Below, piece after piece: positions 6,463 through 14,949 of a stretch of DNA of 31,489 nt (the stretch's first letter is position 1; each line of letters begins with the position of its first letter). A model generated the notes under the pieces. It was not told where the DNA came from and did not search any database. It was given only the letters and a program-made list of their open reading frames with translations. Origin of the DNA: an uncultured Peptococcaceae bacterium (GTDB lineage Bacteria; Bacillota; Peptococcia; Peptococcales; Peptococcaceae). The DNA lies in assembly GCA_947254645.1 (NCBI GenBank), contig CAMYDW010000018.1, positions 1 to 31,489 of the forward strand. The letters are read 5' to 3'. A program made the translations under genes and the position numbers.

Positions 6463-9405
6463 TTATTTTCTCCTTTGAACAAGTGTTGCGAATAAACTTC
6501 TTAAGCGAATTTTAACTGTTCCTAAATTATTAATTTCGTCAATTTTAATTTGAGTATAGATTGCATCTTTTGACTCAAGAATATCTCTAACTTCATCTGA
6601 GGTGATTGCATCTAGGCCACAGCCAAAACTAACCAATTGAATGAGTGTCATATTTTTATGTTTTGTTACTTCCTTAGCTGCATTATATAACCTAGCATGA
6701 TAAGTCCATTGATTAAGTACATTCGTATCAATGTTATCTTTATTAAAAGCCAGACCATCCTCAGAAATGACAACAGCTTTAAAACTTTGAAGTAGTTGAT
6801 CAATCCCGTGATTTACTTCAGGATCAATATGATAAGGTCTTCCAGCAAGAACTACTATTGGGAAATCATTTTTTTCAGCATATTTAATTGCTTTCCGAGT
6901 AAAATCTTGTTGTAATTTGTAATACTCATTTTGAGCCAAATAAGCTTTTTGAAGTGCAAAATTAATTTCTTTTTGTTTAAAATTGAAGAGATCTTTCAAA
7001 TCCTTATATAACTGTTTTTTTAGATGCTTTCCATTATGAATTCCATAAAAACCCATAAGGTAATTTTGAGTATGAATTGCTTTGACATTTGCTTCTATTA
7101 CCTGCGGATAATAAGCAACAACAGGGCAATTGTAGTGATTATCGCTTATATGTTCATCAAAATTATAGGTAAGGCAAGGATAAAAAATAGCATCTAAATT
7201 TTTAGATATGAGATACTCTATATGACCATGTACCATTTTTGCTGGATAGCAAATAGTATCTGAAGGAATCGTATGTTGTCCTTTTAAATATAACTTTTTT
7301 GAACTAAAAGGACTTAATTTTACTGAAAATCCTAATGTATTCCAAAAGGTAATCCAGAAAGGGTATAATTCATATACGTTAAGACACAGAGGCATTCCAA
7401 TGGTCCCACGATCCAATTTTTTTGTTGATTGTTCTTTAATCGTGTTACTTATTAATTGTCTTTTATACAAATATGCATTAGGCAGATTTATGGTTTCATT
7501 TTCTAGTTTTAACGGTCTTTCACATCTATTCCCCGAAATGAGTTCGCGTCCATTACTAAACGTATTAATAGTAAGTTCACAATGATTGCCGCATAGTTGA
7601 CACGTTCTGTGATATGTTTCGACCTTAAAATCTTCTAATTCATTCAACTTGGCGATATTACCAACTTTAGTCATATTATTTTTGGCATATAAAGCACAAC
7701 CAAAGGCACCCATTAAGCCAGCAATAGATGGTCGTGTCACTTCTCTACCAATTTCTTTTTCAAATGCTCTTAAAATAGCATTGTTATAAAAAGTACCACC
7801 TTGTACAACAATATGTTTTCCGAGATCGTCAGCATCATGAGCACGTATAACTTTGTATAATGCATTTTTCACGACACTAATAGAAAGACCTGCTGAAATA
7901 TCTTCTATTGTAGCTCCTTCTTTTTGCGACTGTTTCACAGAGGAATTCATGAATACAGTACATCTAGAACCTAAATCTACAGGGTTTTTAGAATAAATGC
8001 CTAGATTCGCAAATTGTTCTATTTCATAGCCCAGTGCATTGGCAAAAGTAGATATAAACGAACCACATCCAGAGGAACAAGCTTCGTTAAGAAAAATAGA
8101 ATCTATAGCATTGTTTTTTATTTTAAAGCATTTCATATCTTGGCCACCAATATCAATGATGAAATCAACATTAGGTTGAAAAAATTGAGCGGCAGTAAGA
8201 TGTGCTATTGTTTCAACAAGACCAAAGTCGACCGAAAAAGCAGTTTTTATAAGTTCTTCACCATAACCTGTTACTGCAGATGCGATTATATTTAAATTTG
8301 GATAAGATTTGTACAAATGTAACAAGGTATCTTTAATAATTGCAACTGGATTACCATTATTATTTTCATATTTACTGTATAAAATCTGATTTTCATCATC
8401 AATAAGAACCATTTTAATTGTTGTAGAACCAGCATCTATTCCTAAGTAGAGTGGTTTATTGTGTTCTAATAACTCTTTTTGAGGAATAGTTGCTTTTTCA
8501 TGTCTTCTTATAAATTTGATGTACTCGTCTTTTGACTCAAATAATGCAGGAATAGAACTTGTACGATTAGTGGTAGTAGGTTCTTCGATTAAACGATTTT
8601 TAAAATCTACAAGATTAAAAGAGAGTTCATTTTTACTGTACAATGCAGCACCGTAAGCTACATAATATTGTGCATTCTCAGGGAAAGTATATGACGCTTC
8701 TTCTAAATGCAGTACTGCCTTAAAAGCATTTCTTAGGCTACTAAGAAAGTTTAATGGCCCACCAAGAAAAATGATGTTTCCCTTTATCTCTCTTCCTTGT
8801 GCAAGCCCCCCTACAGTTTGATTAGCGACAGCATGAAAAATACTCATGGCCACATCTTCTTTTTTTGCTCCTTGATTTAATAATGGTTGTATATCTGATT
8901 TAGCAAATACACCACATCTTGAAGCTATAGGATAAATGGTTTGAGCTTGTGTAGCAAGATGATCTAATTCTGGCAAATCGACATCTAATAAGACTGCCAT
9001 TTGATCAATAAAAGCACCGGTCCCTCCAGCGCAAGTGCCATTCATTCGAACTTCGGTACCTCCAGTAAAGAATAAAATTTTAGCATCTTCACCGCCAAGT
9101 TCAATAGCAACATCAATATTAGGATGCAATGCTTTAACCGCCATTTGAGAAGCAACCACTTCTTGAATAAATGGTGTATTATAAGTTTCAGATAAACCAA
9201 TTCCTGCGGAACCAGTAATAGCCAGTCTAATATCATTATCTATATTATGAGATAGGACCTGAAGGATATCCACGATAAAATCTTTTGCAACCTCGCGTAT
9301 ATTAGAACGATGTCGCTGATAATTTTTATAGATAATTGTATTTTTATTATCTAGCACAACACATTTCATGGTTGTTGAACCTACATCTAAACCAATACGA
9401 ATCAA
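6463..9405 (-). CDS. Tandem BadF/BadG/BcrA/BcrD-type activase with DUF2229-like region (2-hydroxyacyl-CoA dehydratase activator family)
   Basis: A 980-residue protein with two consecutive ASKHA-fold ATPase domains. Phosphate-1 loops are GLDVGSTTMK (5-14) and GIDAGSTTIK (322-331). Each domain keeps the cysteine pair that in HgdC-type activators holds a [4Fe-4S] cluster at the dimer interface: C125/C164 and C443/C482. A cysteine-rich knot (C602, C605, C609, C628) leads to a DUF2229-like region with C719 (SDTICYPAKMVHGH), C744, C760 and C929 (VSFGCGLDAITSDEV). HgdC-type proteins use ATP to drive electron transfer into 2-hydroxyacyl-CoA dehydratases. No dehydratase subunit lies nearby, so the partner is unknown. 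In most Bacillota this protein is fused to the piece encoded next. The start is TTG at 9405-9403, behind a full AGGAGG; no in-frame ATG competes before the first motif. Confidence 0.85.
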   Translation of the reverse strand: MIRIGLDVGSTTMKCVVLDNKNTIIYKNYQRHRSNIREVAKDFIVDILQVLSHNIDNDIRLAITGSAGIGLSETYNTPFIQEVVASQMAVKALHPNIDVAIELGGEDAKILFFTGGTEVRMNGTCAGGTGAFIDQMAVLLDVDLPELDHLATQAQTIYPIASRCGVFAKSDIQPLLNQGAKKEDVAMSIFHAVANQTVGGLAQGREIKGNIIFLGGPLNFLSSLRNAFKAVLHLEEASYTFPENAQYYVAYGAALYSKNELSFNLVDFKNRLIEEPTTTNRTSSIPALFESKDEYIKFIRRHEKATIPQKELLEHNKPLYLGIDAGSTTIKMVLIDDENQILYSKYENNNGNPVAIIKDTLLHLYKSYPNLNIIASAVTGYGEELIKTAFSVDFGLVETIAHLTAAQFFQPNVDFIIDIGGQDMKCFKIKNNAIDSIFLNEACSSGCGSFISTFANALGYEIEQFANLGIYSKNPVDLGSRCTVFMNSSVKQSQKEGATIEDISAGLSISVVKNALYKVIRAHDADDLGKHIVVQGGTFYNNAILRAFEKEIGREVTRPSIAGLMGAFGCALYAKNNMTKVGNIAKLNELEDFKVETYHRTCQLCGNHCELTINTFSNGRELISGNRCERPLKLENETINLPNAYLYKRQLISNTIKEQSTKKLDRGTIGMPLCLNVYELYPFWITFWNTLGFSVKLSPFSSKKLYLKGQHTIPSDTICYPAKMVHGHIEYLISKNLDAIFYPCLTYNFDEHISDNHYNCPVVAYYPQVIEANVKAIHTQNYLMGFYGIHNGKHLKKQLYKDLKDLFNFKQKEINFALQKAYLAQNEYYKLQQDFTRKAIKYAEKNDFPIVVLAGRPYHIDPEVNHGIDQLLQSFKAVVISEDGLAFNKDNIDTNVLNQWTYHARLYNAAKEVTKHKNMTLIQLVSFGCGLDAITSDEVRDILESKDAIYTQIKIDEINNLGTVKIRLRSLFATLVQRRK

Positions 9406-9420
9406 TGCTATGCTCCTCCT
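9403..9420 (-). promoter_or_regulatory. Shine-Dalgarno site fixing a TTG start for the 980-residue activase
   Basis: On the - strand, AGGAGG (9420-9415) is followed by 9 nt and then TTG (9405-9403), which begins the MIRIGLDVGST frame. The strength and spacing of this site decide the non-ATG start. Confidence 0.85.
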
Positions 9421-9440
9421 CTAAAGTAAATATTCAATAT

Positions 9441-9446
9441 ATTATA
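9441..9446 (-). promoter_or_regulatory. Possible -10 element of the activase promoter
   Basis: An exact TATAAT lies on the - strand 35 bp upstream of the TTG start and about 20 bp upstream of its ribosome site, after the pnp terminator. The -35 region is AT-rich without a good TTGACA match, so the promoter is tentative. The rest of the 9406-9537 interval shows only AT-rich sequence. Confidence 0.45.
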
Positions 9447-9537
9447 CACCATATTTTAAGTTTTTAATTTAAAAAAGTTAATTTTTTTTAAACCATATTC
9501 TTAATATACCATAAACTTCTTATTAATAGCGATAAAT

Positions 9538-9570
9538 AAAAAAAGAGAATGTTTAACATTCTCTTTTTTT
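9538..9570 (-). terminator. Intrinsic terminator after pnp
   Basis: A perfect 14-bp stem (9538-9551 with 9557-9570; core GAGAATG/CATTCTC) encloses loop TTTAA. A seven-base U tract on the - strand forms its 3' arm. It begins 8 bp after the pnp stop and closes the long housekeeping run. Confidence 0.9.
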
Positions 9571-9578
9571 TATTCTAT

Positions 9579-11678
9579 TTAATCTTCTAATAAAGCTTTC
9601 ATAGAAAGATTGATTCTTCCTTGTTTGTCAAGCTCTATAATTTTCACACGCACTTGATCGCCAACTTTTACAACATCTTCTACTTTATTAACTCTTTCTT
9701 TTGCTAATTGTGAGATGTGTACAAGGCCGTCTTTTCCTGGAAGAATATTGACAAATGCACCAAAATCCATCAGTTTGACAACTTGTCCAGTATAGATTTC
9801 TCCTACTTCTGGTTCTTTTACAATGTCCTCTATCATTTTGAGTGCTTTTTTGCATGCTTCTGCATCTGCTGACAGTACATGAATTGTTCCATCTTCTTCG
9901 ACGTCAATTTCTACACCAGTGAGCTCAATAATTTTCTTGATTGTTTTACCACCACTACCAATAACGTCTTTTATCTTGTCTACATCAATTTTTAATGTTT
10001 CTACACGTGGAGCATATGGTGATAATTCTGGTTTTGGTGTATCAATAGCTTTAAGCATCGCATCAAGGATGAACATTCTACCCTCATGGGCTTGAGCAAG
10101 TGCTTGCTTCAAAATTGCACGGTTAATACCAGCAATTTTGATATCCATTTGAATGGCAGTAACCCCATCAACTGTCCCAGCTACTTTAAAATCCATATCA
10201 CCTAGTGCATCTTCAAGGCCTTGTAAATCAGTTAGAACAACAAATTCATCGCCTTCACGAATCAATCCCATCGCAACACCACTAACAGGCTTCTTAATTG
10301 GAACACCTGCAGCCATTAGTGACATGGTACTACCGCATACGCTTGCCATAGAGGTAGAACCATTAGATTCAATAGCTTCTGATACAACACGTATCGTATA
10401 TGGGAATTCTGTCTCGCTTGGAATCATTGGTTCTAAAGCACGTCTTGCTAATGCACCATGACCAATTTCTCGACGGCCCGGGCCACGCATTGGTCTTGTT
10501 TCACCAACACTATAAGGCGGGAAGTTATAATGATGAAGATAACGTCTTGTTTCTTGTTCATCAAGGCCATCTAGTAATTGATTATCTCTTAGTGAGCCAA
10601 GTGTTGTTACACTCATAATCTGTGTTTGGCCACGAGTAAACATTGCACTGCCATGGACACGAGGCAACAAATCAATTTCACATGTCAAAGGACGTACTTC
10701 AGTTAATTCACGACCATCTGGTCTCTTATGTTCTAAGGTGATTAACTTACGAACAATTTTTTTCATGAGTGCACTAAATGCCTCAGTAATTTCATTTTCT
10801 TGTTCTGGGAATGCTTCTGCCAATGCGTCTAAACATGCAGCCTTGACTTTCCCAACAGCTTCATCACGTAATTGCTTATTGACAATTTGTAAAGCTTCCT
10901 TTAAATCATCGTGAGCTACTTTTTCAACGGCTTCAACTAATTCTTCAGGGAGAAGCTTTAACTCAGGTATATACTTTTCTTTTGCAATACCTGCAATTTC
11001 TGCATCTTTTCTAAAGTCTTCAATCATCGCTACAATTTCTTTGATTGCATTATGACCAAACATGATTGCATCAAGAACTTTTTCTTCAGGTACTTCTTTA
11101 GCACCAGCTTCAACCATCATAATAGCTTCTGCAGTACCAGCAACAGATAAACTTAATAAAGTTTGTTCTCGTTGCTCAACCGTAGGATTGATAATAAACT
11201 CATCATCAATCAGACCTACATGCACCCCTGCAATTGGCCCTAAGAATGGTGCCGCAGATAAGTGAAGTGCAGCAGAGGCGCCAATCATCGCACTAATATC
11301 TGGTTCATTATCATTTTCTACAGATAACACTGTTGCAACAATTTGAACATCATTTCTATAGCCTTTTGGAAATAATGGACGAATTGGACGGTCGATTAAT
11401 CTAGCTGCTAGTGTGCCTTGTTCTGTAGCACGTCCTTCTCTTCTTAAAAAACCCCCAGGGATTTTTCCTACAGCATACATTTTTTCTTCATAATCTACTG
11501 TTAATGGAAAGAAATCAATACCATCTCGTGGCTCTTTACTATTCGTTGCAGTTACCAAGACTACTGTATCGCCATAGCGAACCAATACAGAGCCTCCTGC
11601 TTGTTTCGCCATGTGTCCGGTTTCGATACTTAATTCTCGGCCCGCAAGGTTCATACTTTTTTTAATAATAGTATCCAT
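9579..11678 (-). CDS. pnp: Polyribonucleotide nucleotidyltransferase (PNPase)
   Basis: A 699-residue phosphorolytic 3'-5' exoribonuclease. Order of domains: first RNase PH core (for example PLTVDYEEKMYAVGKIPGGF), alpha-helical linker, second RNase PH core (MFTRGQTQIMSVTTLGS; MRGPGRREIGHGALARRAL), KH domain (about 566-625, VIGSGGKTIKKI) and S1 domain (626-699, GQVVKLMDFGAFVNILPG). The length is normal and nothing is missing. It works as a trimer in mRNA decay and the degradosome. It lies 100 bp after rpsO, as in many bacteria, and is followed by a terminator. GAGGT lies 5 nt upstream of the ATG. A long hairpin in the rpsO-pnp gap suggests post-transcriptional control. Confidence 0.98.
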   Translation of the reverse strand: MDTIIKKSMNLAGRELSIETGHMAKQAGGSVLVRYGDTVVLVTATNSKEPRDGIDFFPLTVDYEEKMYAVGKIPGGFLRREGRATEQGTLAARLIDRPIRPLFPKGYRNDVQIVATVLSVENDNEPDISAMIGASAALHLSAAPFLGPIAGVHVGLIDDEFIINPTVEQREQTLLSLSVAGTAEAIMMVEAGAKEVPEEKVLDAIMFGHNAIKEIVAMIEDFRKDAEIAGIAKEKYIPELKLLPEELVEAVEKVAHDDLKEALQIVNKQLRDEAVGKVKAACLDALAEAFPEQENEITEAFSALMKKIVRKLITLEHKRPDGRELTEVRPLTCEIDLLPRVHGSAMFTRGQTQIMSVTTLGSLRDNQLLDGLDEQETRRYLHHYNFPPYSVGETRPMRGPGRREIGHGALARRALEPMIPSETEFPYTIRVVSEAIESNGSTSMASVCGSTMSLMAAGVPIKKPVSGVAMGLIREGDEFVVLTDLQGLEDALGDMDFKVAGTVDGVTAIQMDIKIAGINRAILKQALAQAHEGRMFILDAMLKAIDTPKPELSPYAPRVETLKIDVDKIKDVIGSGGKTIKKIIELTGVEIDVEEDGTIHVLSADAEACKKALKMIEDIVKEPEVGEIYTGQVVKLMDFGAFVNILPGKDGLVHISQLAKERVNKVEDVVKVGDQVRVKIIELDKQGRINLSMKALLED

Positions 11679-11731
11679 TGCTACCTCTTTTCTATAATAT
11701 ATCCCGCAATAAATATCTTATAATAAGTAAA

Positions 11732-11774
11732 TTGCCTACAAGTAAACGTGAAAGACACGAATACTTGTAGGCAA
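11732..11774 (-). other. Long hairpin in the rpsO-pnp intergenic region
   Basis: A 13-bp perfect stem (11732-11744 with 11762-11774) carries an inner CGTG/CACG stem (11747-11750 with 11756-11759) and loop AAAGA. It starts 5 bp after the rpsO stop. In the direction of transcription it is followed only by a broken U tract (TTTACTTATTAT), so it is either a leaky terminator or an RNA processing hairpin in front of pnp. In Escherichia coli a hairpin at this site is the RNase III target for PNPase autoregulation, which makes the position suggestive. Confidence 0.7.
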
Positions 11775-11778
11775 AAAA

Positions 11779-12048
11779 TTAGCGACGTAATCCTAATTTA
11801 CTTACAATATTACGATAACGCTCAATGTCATTTGCCATTAAATAATCTAAGAGCGCTCTACGACGACCAACCATCTTTAAAAGACCACGTCTTGAATGAT
11901 GGTCTTTTTTATTAACTTTTAAATGTTCGGTAAGATATTGAATACGATAGCTTAATAAAGCAATTTGTACTTCGGGAGATCCTGTATCTCCTTCGTGTGT
12001 TTTGTATTGTTCAATAATTTCTGATTTTTTGATTGTATCGATAGCCAT
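11779..12048 (-). CDS. rpsO: Small ribosomal subunit protein uS15
   Basis: 89 residues, exactly the usual S15 length. The family signature is continuous from GDTGSPEVQIALLSYRI through HLKVNKKDHHSRRGLLKMVG to the RYRNIVSKLGLRR end. It binds the central domain of 16S rRNA early in 30S assembly. A very strong AAAGGAGG lies 10 nt before the ATG. The gene has its own promoter (12135-12163) and an RNA leader of about 80 nt, so it can be expressed apart from ribF upstream. Confidence 0.98.
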   Translation of the reverse strand: MAIDTIKKSEIIEQYKTHEGDTGSPEVQIALLSYRIQYLTEHLKVNKKDHHSRRGLLKMVGRRRALLDYLMANDIERYRNIVSKLGLRR

Positions 12049-12074
12049 TGATACATCCTCCTTTATATTTTTTA

Positions 12075-12121
12075 TCCGTTTTCTAAGTCATCGTTGGAGA
12101 ATCAAATCACTGAGAAAAGGA
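12075..12121 (-). promoter_or_regulatory. Structured 5' leader of rpsO
   Basis: In the predicted rpsO leader, TCC-TTTTCT pairs with AGAAAA-C-GGA (12113-12121 with 12075-12084, one bulged C). The stem extends past a C/T mismatch with AGT/ACT. The folded element ends about 10 nt before the ribosome site. S15 autoregulates through leader structures in several bacterial groups; binding here is inference, and I cannot match it to a described motif. Confidence 0.4.
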
Positions 12122-12134
12122 CCACAACACATAT

Positions 12135-12163
12135 ATTATACAACTTAAATGAATAAGTGACAA
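12135..12163 (-). promoter_or_regulatory. Sigma-A-type promoter for rpsO-pnp
   Basis: On the - strand, TTGTCA (12163-12158), a 17-bp spacer and an exact TATAAT (12140-12135). The -35 box touches the ribF stop codon. Predicted transcription starts near 12128, leaving a leader of about 80 nt before rpsO. Confidence 0.82.
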
Positions 12164-13090
12164 CTATTTATTGAAATATTTTTTAGTGTTTTCAACATCC
12201 ATTGTTATCGCAAGTTTGAGCTCATCGAGATTATGGAATTTTGAAATGTGCCTTAAAAAATGATGTACCTCAATGCAAATATCATCACCATAAATATCAC
12301 GATTAAAATCTAAAATATGGATTTCTATCGTAATCTGCTGTGAATTGTCGATCGTTGGTCTGGTACCAATATTTAAAACACCTGTATATTTTTTTCCCGG
12401 ATCATTACTAAGCCAGACTCTTGCAGAGTATACTCCACAAGATGGTAGTAGAATAGAATCATCATAGTCAATATTTGCAGTAGGAAAATTCAAGGTTCTT
12501 CCGATTTGCTTCCCATGAATTACTTCGCCACAGAGATGATAAGGATAACCCAATAATTCATTTACTAAGGTCATATTGCTTGCTTTTAATTGTCTACGTA
12601 TCAAAGAGCTGCTGACAGTGTTCCCTCTAAATTCGAAGGCTTCTTCTATATGAAGTTTAACATTTCTAGCTTCTAATAGCTCTTTTAATAGAGCTGGCGT
12701 GCCTTGTGCATTTTTACCAAAGGAAAAGTTAAAACCTACAACAATGTGCTGTGCACATAGCTTATCAACAAGTATCTTATTAACAAAGTCATTTGCATCA
12801 ATGCTGGCAAATTCTTGATTAAAAGTTAATGAGATCACTTCATCCACTTGAAGCTCATCGAGAAAAGTCATCTTTTCGTGTTGACTTAGTAGATATTTGA
12901 AATCATCTTTTAAAATAGATTGCCATTGCGGAAAAAATGTCAATACACATAGAGGAATATTATTTTCTTTTGCAATTTCATATCCTTTTTTTATTAAATT
13001 TTGATGTCCAATATGAAGACCGTCAAAATTACCGATAACGATGACACGATTCGTACTTTTTACATTATCAAGTTTGTGATAGACAAACAA
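12164..13090 (-). CDS. ribF: Bifunctional riboflavin kinase/FAD synthetase
   Basis: A 308-residue RibF. The N-terminal adenylyltransferase domain has the nucleotide-binding IGNFDGLHIGHQNLI (about 19-33) and SSSLIRRQL. The C-terminal riboflavin kinase domain has GRTLNFPTANI and GVYSARVWLS. It phosphorylates riboflavin to FMN and adenylates FMN to FAD in the cytoplasm. The start is TTG at 13090, placed by AAAGGAG 8 nt upstream; no in-frame ATG precedes the GNFDG motif. It follows truB by 14 bp, the conserved Bacillota order. rpsO downstream has its own promoter immediately after the ribF stop. Confidence 0.95.
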   Translation of the reverse strand: MFVYHKLDNVKSTNRVIVIGNFDGLHIGHQNLIKKGYEIAKENNIPLCVLTFFPQWQSILKDDFKYLLSQHEKMTFLDELQVDEVISLTFNQEFASIDANDFVNKILVDKLCAQHIVVGFNFSFGKNAQGTPALLKELLEARNVKLHIEEAFEFRGNTVSSSLIRRQLKASNMTLVNELLGYPYHLCGEVIHGKQIGRTLNFPTANIDYDDSILLPSCGVYSARVWLSNDPGKKYTGVLNIGTRPTIDNSQQITIEIHILDFNRDIYGDDICIEVHHFLRHISKFHNLDELKLAITMDVENTKKYFNK

Positions 13091-13104
13091 AATATTTTCT
13101 CCTT

Positions 13105-13983
13105 TTATATATGAAATACCTTTTTAGGGGTAAAAATATCTTTTTCAACAGTTCCTATTGCAATCAAATGTTCATTATAGACGATTTGTATCAAAGTAGG
13201 TGTTTCATAATATAACGAACATTCTATTTTTTTTCCGTTCCATATATCCATTGCAGTATCTTCTGAATGAATGATTAATTGTGGCAAATCAAGCACATGA
13301 TTCATCGGTATTAGAATCTCGTAGGGATTGTTTAAGCTTTTTATATCTTCAATATCCAGACATTGCTCAATATTAAAGGTACCTGCCTTAATTCTTTTTA
13401 AATCGCTTAAAGTGCCGCAGCTTCCGCATTTACGAGCAATATCCTGGCAAAGTGTTCTAATATAAGTGCCTTTACTACAATGAATACGTATAGAAGCTTT
13501 TTTATTAGTGAAATCAAGGCATTCTAATTCAAAAATAAAAATTTTACGATCTTCAATGCCTTCAACAGTTATATTTTGTCTTGCATATTTATAAAGAGGT
13601 TTTCCATCTTTTTTTATGGCAGAATACATTGGCGGTGTTTGAAGTTGCTCACCAAGAAAACTTTTTAATACATTTTCAAACTCGGTGCGAGTAAGTTGTG
13701 GTAATTCACACGTTGCTGTAATTTCACCATATTTATCCTGAGTGTCTCTTTCCTCTCCAAAATAAAAAGAGGCAATATATTCCTTTTCATCACTCATCAA
13801 ATATTCAGTTAATCGTGTTGCTTGATTAATACCTAAAACCATTACACCAGTTGCGCCAGGATCTAGTGTACCAGCATGACCGATTTTTTTTGTCTGAAAT
13901 ACTTTTCTCATAATACCCACAACATCATGAGAAGTAATACCAACAGGTTTATTAATAAGCAAAATCCCATTTTTATCTGACAC
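13105..13983 (-). CDS. truB: tRNA pseudouridine-55 synthase
   Basis: A 292-residue TruB. Motif I is GILLINKPVGITSHDV near the N-terminus. The catalytic aspartate is D41 in GHAGTLDPGATGVMVLG. Y, K and L motifs follow (TPPMYSAIKKDGKPLYKYAR; GTYIRTLCQDIA), then a C-terminal PUA-like RNA-binding segment. It makes pseudouridine 55 in the tRNA T-loop and acts as a tRNA folding chaperone. The start is GTG at 13983 with GGGAGG 8 nt upstream, inside the end of nrnA; the two genes are 3 bp apart, so they are probably coupled. Confidence 0.96.
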   Translation of the reverse strand: MSDKNGILLINKPVGITSHDVVGIMRKVFQTKKIGHAGTLDPGATGVMVLGINQATRLTEYLMSDEKEYIASFYFGEERDTQDKYGEITATCELPQLTRTEFENVLKSFLGEQLQTPPMYSAIKKDGKPLYKYARQNITVEGIEDRKIFIFELECLDFTNKKASIRIHCSKGTYIRTLCQDIARKCGSCGTLSDLKRIKAGTFNIEQCLDIEDIKSLNNPYEILIPMNHVLDLPQLIIHSEDTAMDIWNGKKIECSLYYETPTLIQIVYNEHLIAIGTVEKDIFTPKKVFHI

Positions 13984-13986
13984 TAC

Positions 13987-14949
13987 TTAATCCTCCCATT
14001 CACTATCTAACAAGGAGAGTACGTGATTAATACAAGTCGACAAATCACCATCATAAGATGCACCTGAAGCTCGAATATGCCCGCCTCCACCAAGTAGTGA
14101 ACAGATTTTATTTACATCAAAATATTCTTTAGAGCGCATACTAATTTTTATATGCTGTTCTTGATTTTCAGTAAATAGAATAGCAACTTCAACCCCTTGA
14201 ATATTTTTTATTTTAGATACAACACCCTCTAAGTCTGAGGTGCTGGCATGTAATTGGTTGAGAGTTTGTTTTGAAAAGGCGCAATAAGCAATTTTATTAT
14301 CACGAGAAAATTCTATATTACTATATAAATATTTATAAATTTTCAATTGTATATGACTCATATTTTCATAAATATTTGCTCGAACATCACTTATATTAGC
14401 ACCTGATTCAATCATAGAAGCAGCTAATCGAAGTGTCTTTGCGCTTGTATTTTGATACAAAAAGGATCCTGTATCTGTGCTAAGACCCGTATAAAATGAA
14501 GTTGCAATATCTTTAGAGATAAGATTTTTATCATTAATAAATAGTTCTGAAAGAACTTCACAAGTAGATGAAGCATTTGGTTCAACGATATTCAAATCAG
14601 CATATAATGTATTGCTTATATGATGGTCAATATTTATCCAGAGCAAATCATCTAGTTGCTCTGGATATTGACCAATGCGTTCTCTGGAAGCACAATCCAC
14701 TGCTATGCAAATATCAGGAGTTTTAGAATCAGATGTGAAATGCTTTATTTCCTCATAATTTTTTAAATAATAAAAATCAGGTGAAAGCTCTTGATATTGA
14801 TTATATAGTTCAACATCATATTCCAATTCTCTTAGTAGTTGTGCAAGTCCTGTTTGAGCACCTAAAGAATCTCCATCTGCTCTGATATGAGAAAAAACAG
14901 CAATTGATTTAACATTATGCGCTGTTAAAAAATCAATTAATCTATTCAA
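13987..14949 (-). CDS. nrnA: DHH/DHHA1 family nanoRNase and pAp phosphatase, NrnA
   Basis: A 320-residue DHH phosphoesterase. Metal ligands are visible at H21, D25 and D27 (SHIRADGDSLG), D85 (AVDCASRER), the DHH at 108-110 (NIDHHISN) and GLSTDTGSF. The DHHA1 substrate-binding domain ends with the glycine loop LLGGGGHIRASGAS. NrnA degrades 2-5-nt RNAs and dephosphorylates pAp (3',5'-bisphosphate); some relatives cleave c-di-AMP products. The start is TTG at 14949, directly abutting the rbfA stop, with AGGAG 8 nt upstream. The nearby ATG runs into a stop after three codons. The position between rbfA and truB is typical for Bacillota. Confidence 0.93.
   Translation of the reverse strand: MNRLIDFLTAHNVKSIAVFSHIRADGDSLGAQTGLAQLLRELEYDVELYNQYQELSPDFYYLKNYEEIKHFTSDSKTPDICIAVDCASRERIGQYPEQLDDLLWINIDHHISNTLYADLNIVEPNASSTCEVLSELFINDKNLISKDIATSFYTGLSTDTGSFLYQNTSAKTLRLAASMIESGANISDVRANIYENMSHIQLKIYKYLYSNIEFSRDNKIAYCAFSKQTLNQLHASTSDLEGVVSKIKNIQGVEVAILFTENQEQHIKISMRSKEYFDVNKICSLLGGGGHIRASGASYDGDLSTCINHVLSLLDSEWED

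Noticed and set aside
10153..10461. 102-codon + strand frame opposite pnp
   Set aside because: Entirely antisense to the conserved PNPase core, no ribosome site, composition typical of a shadow frame.
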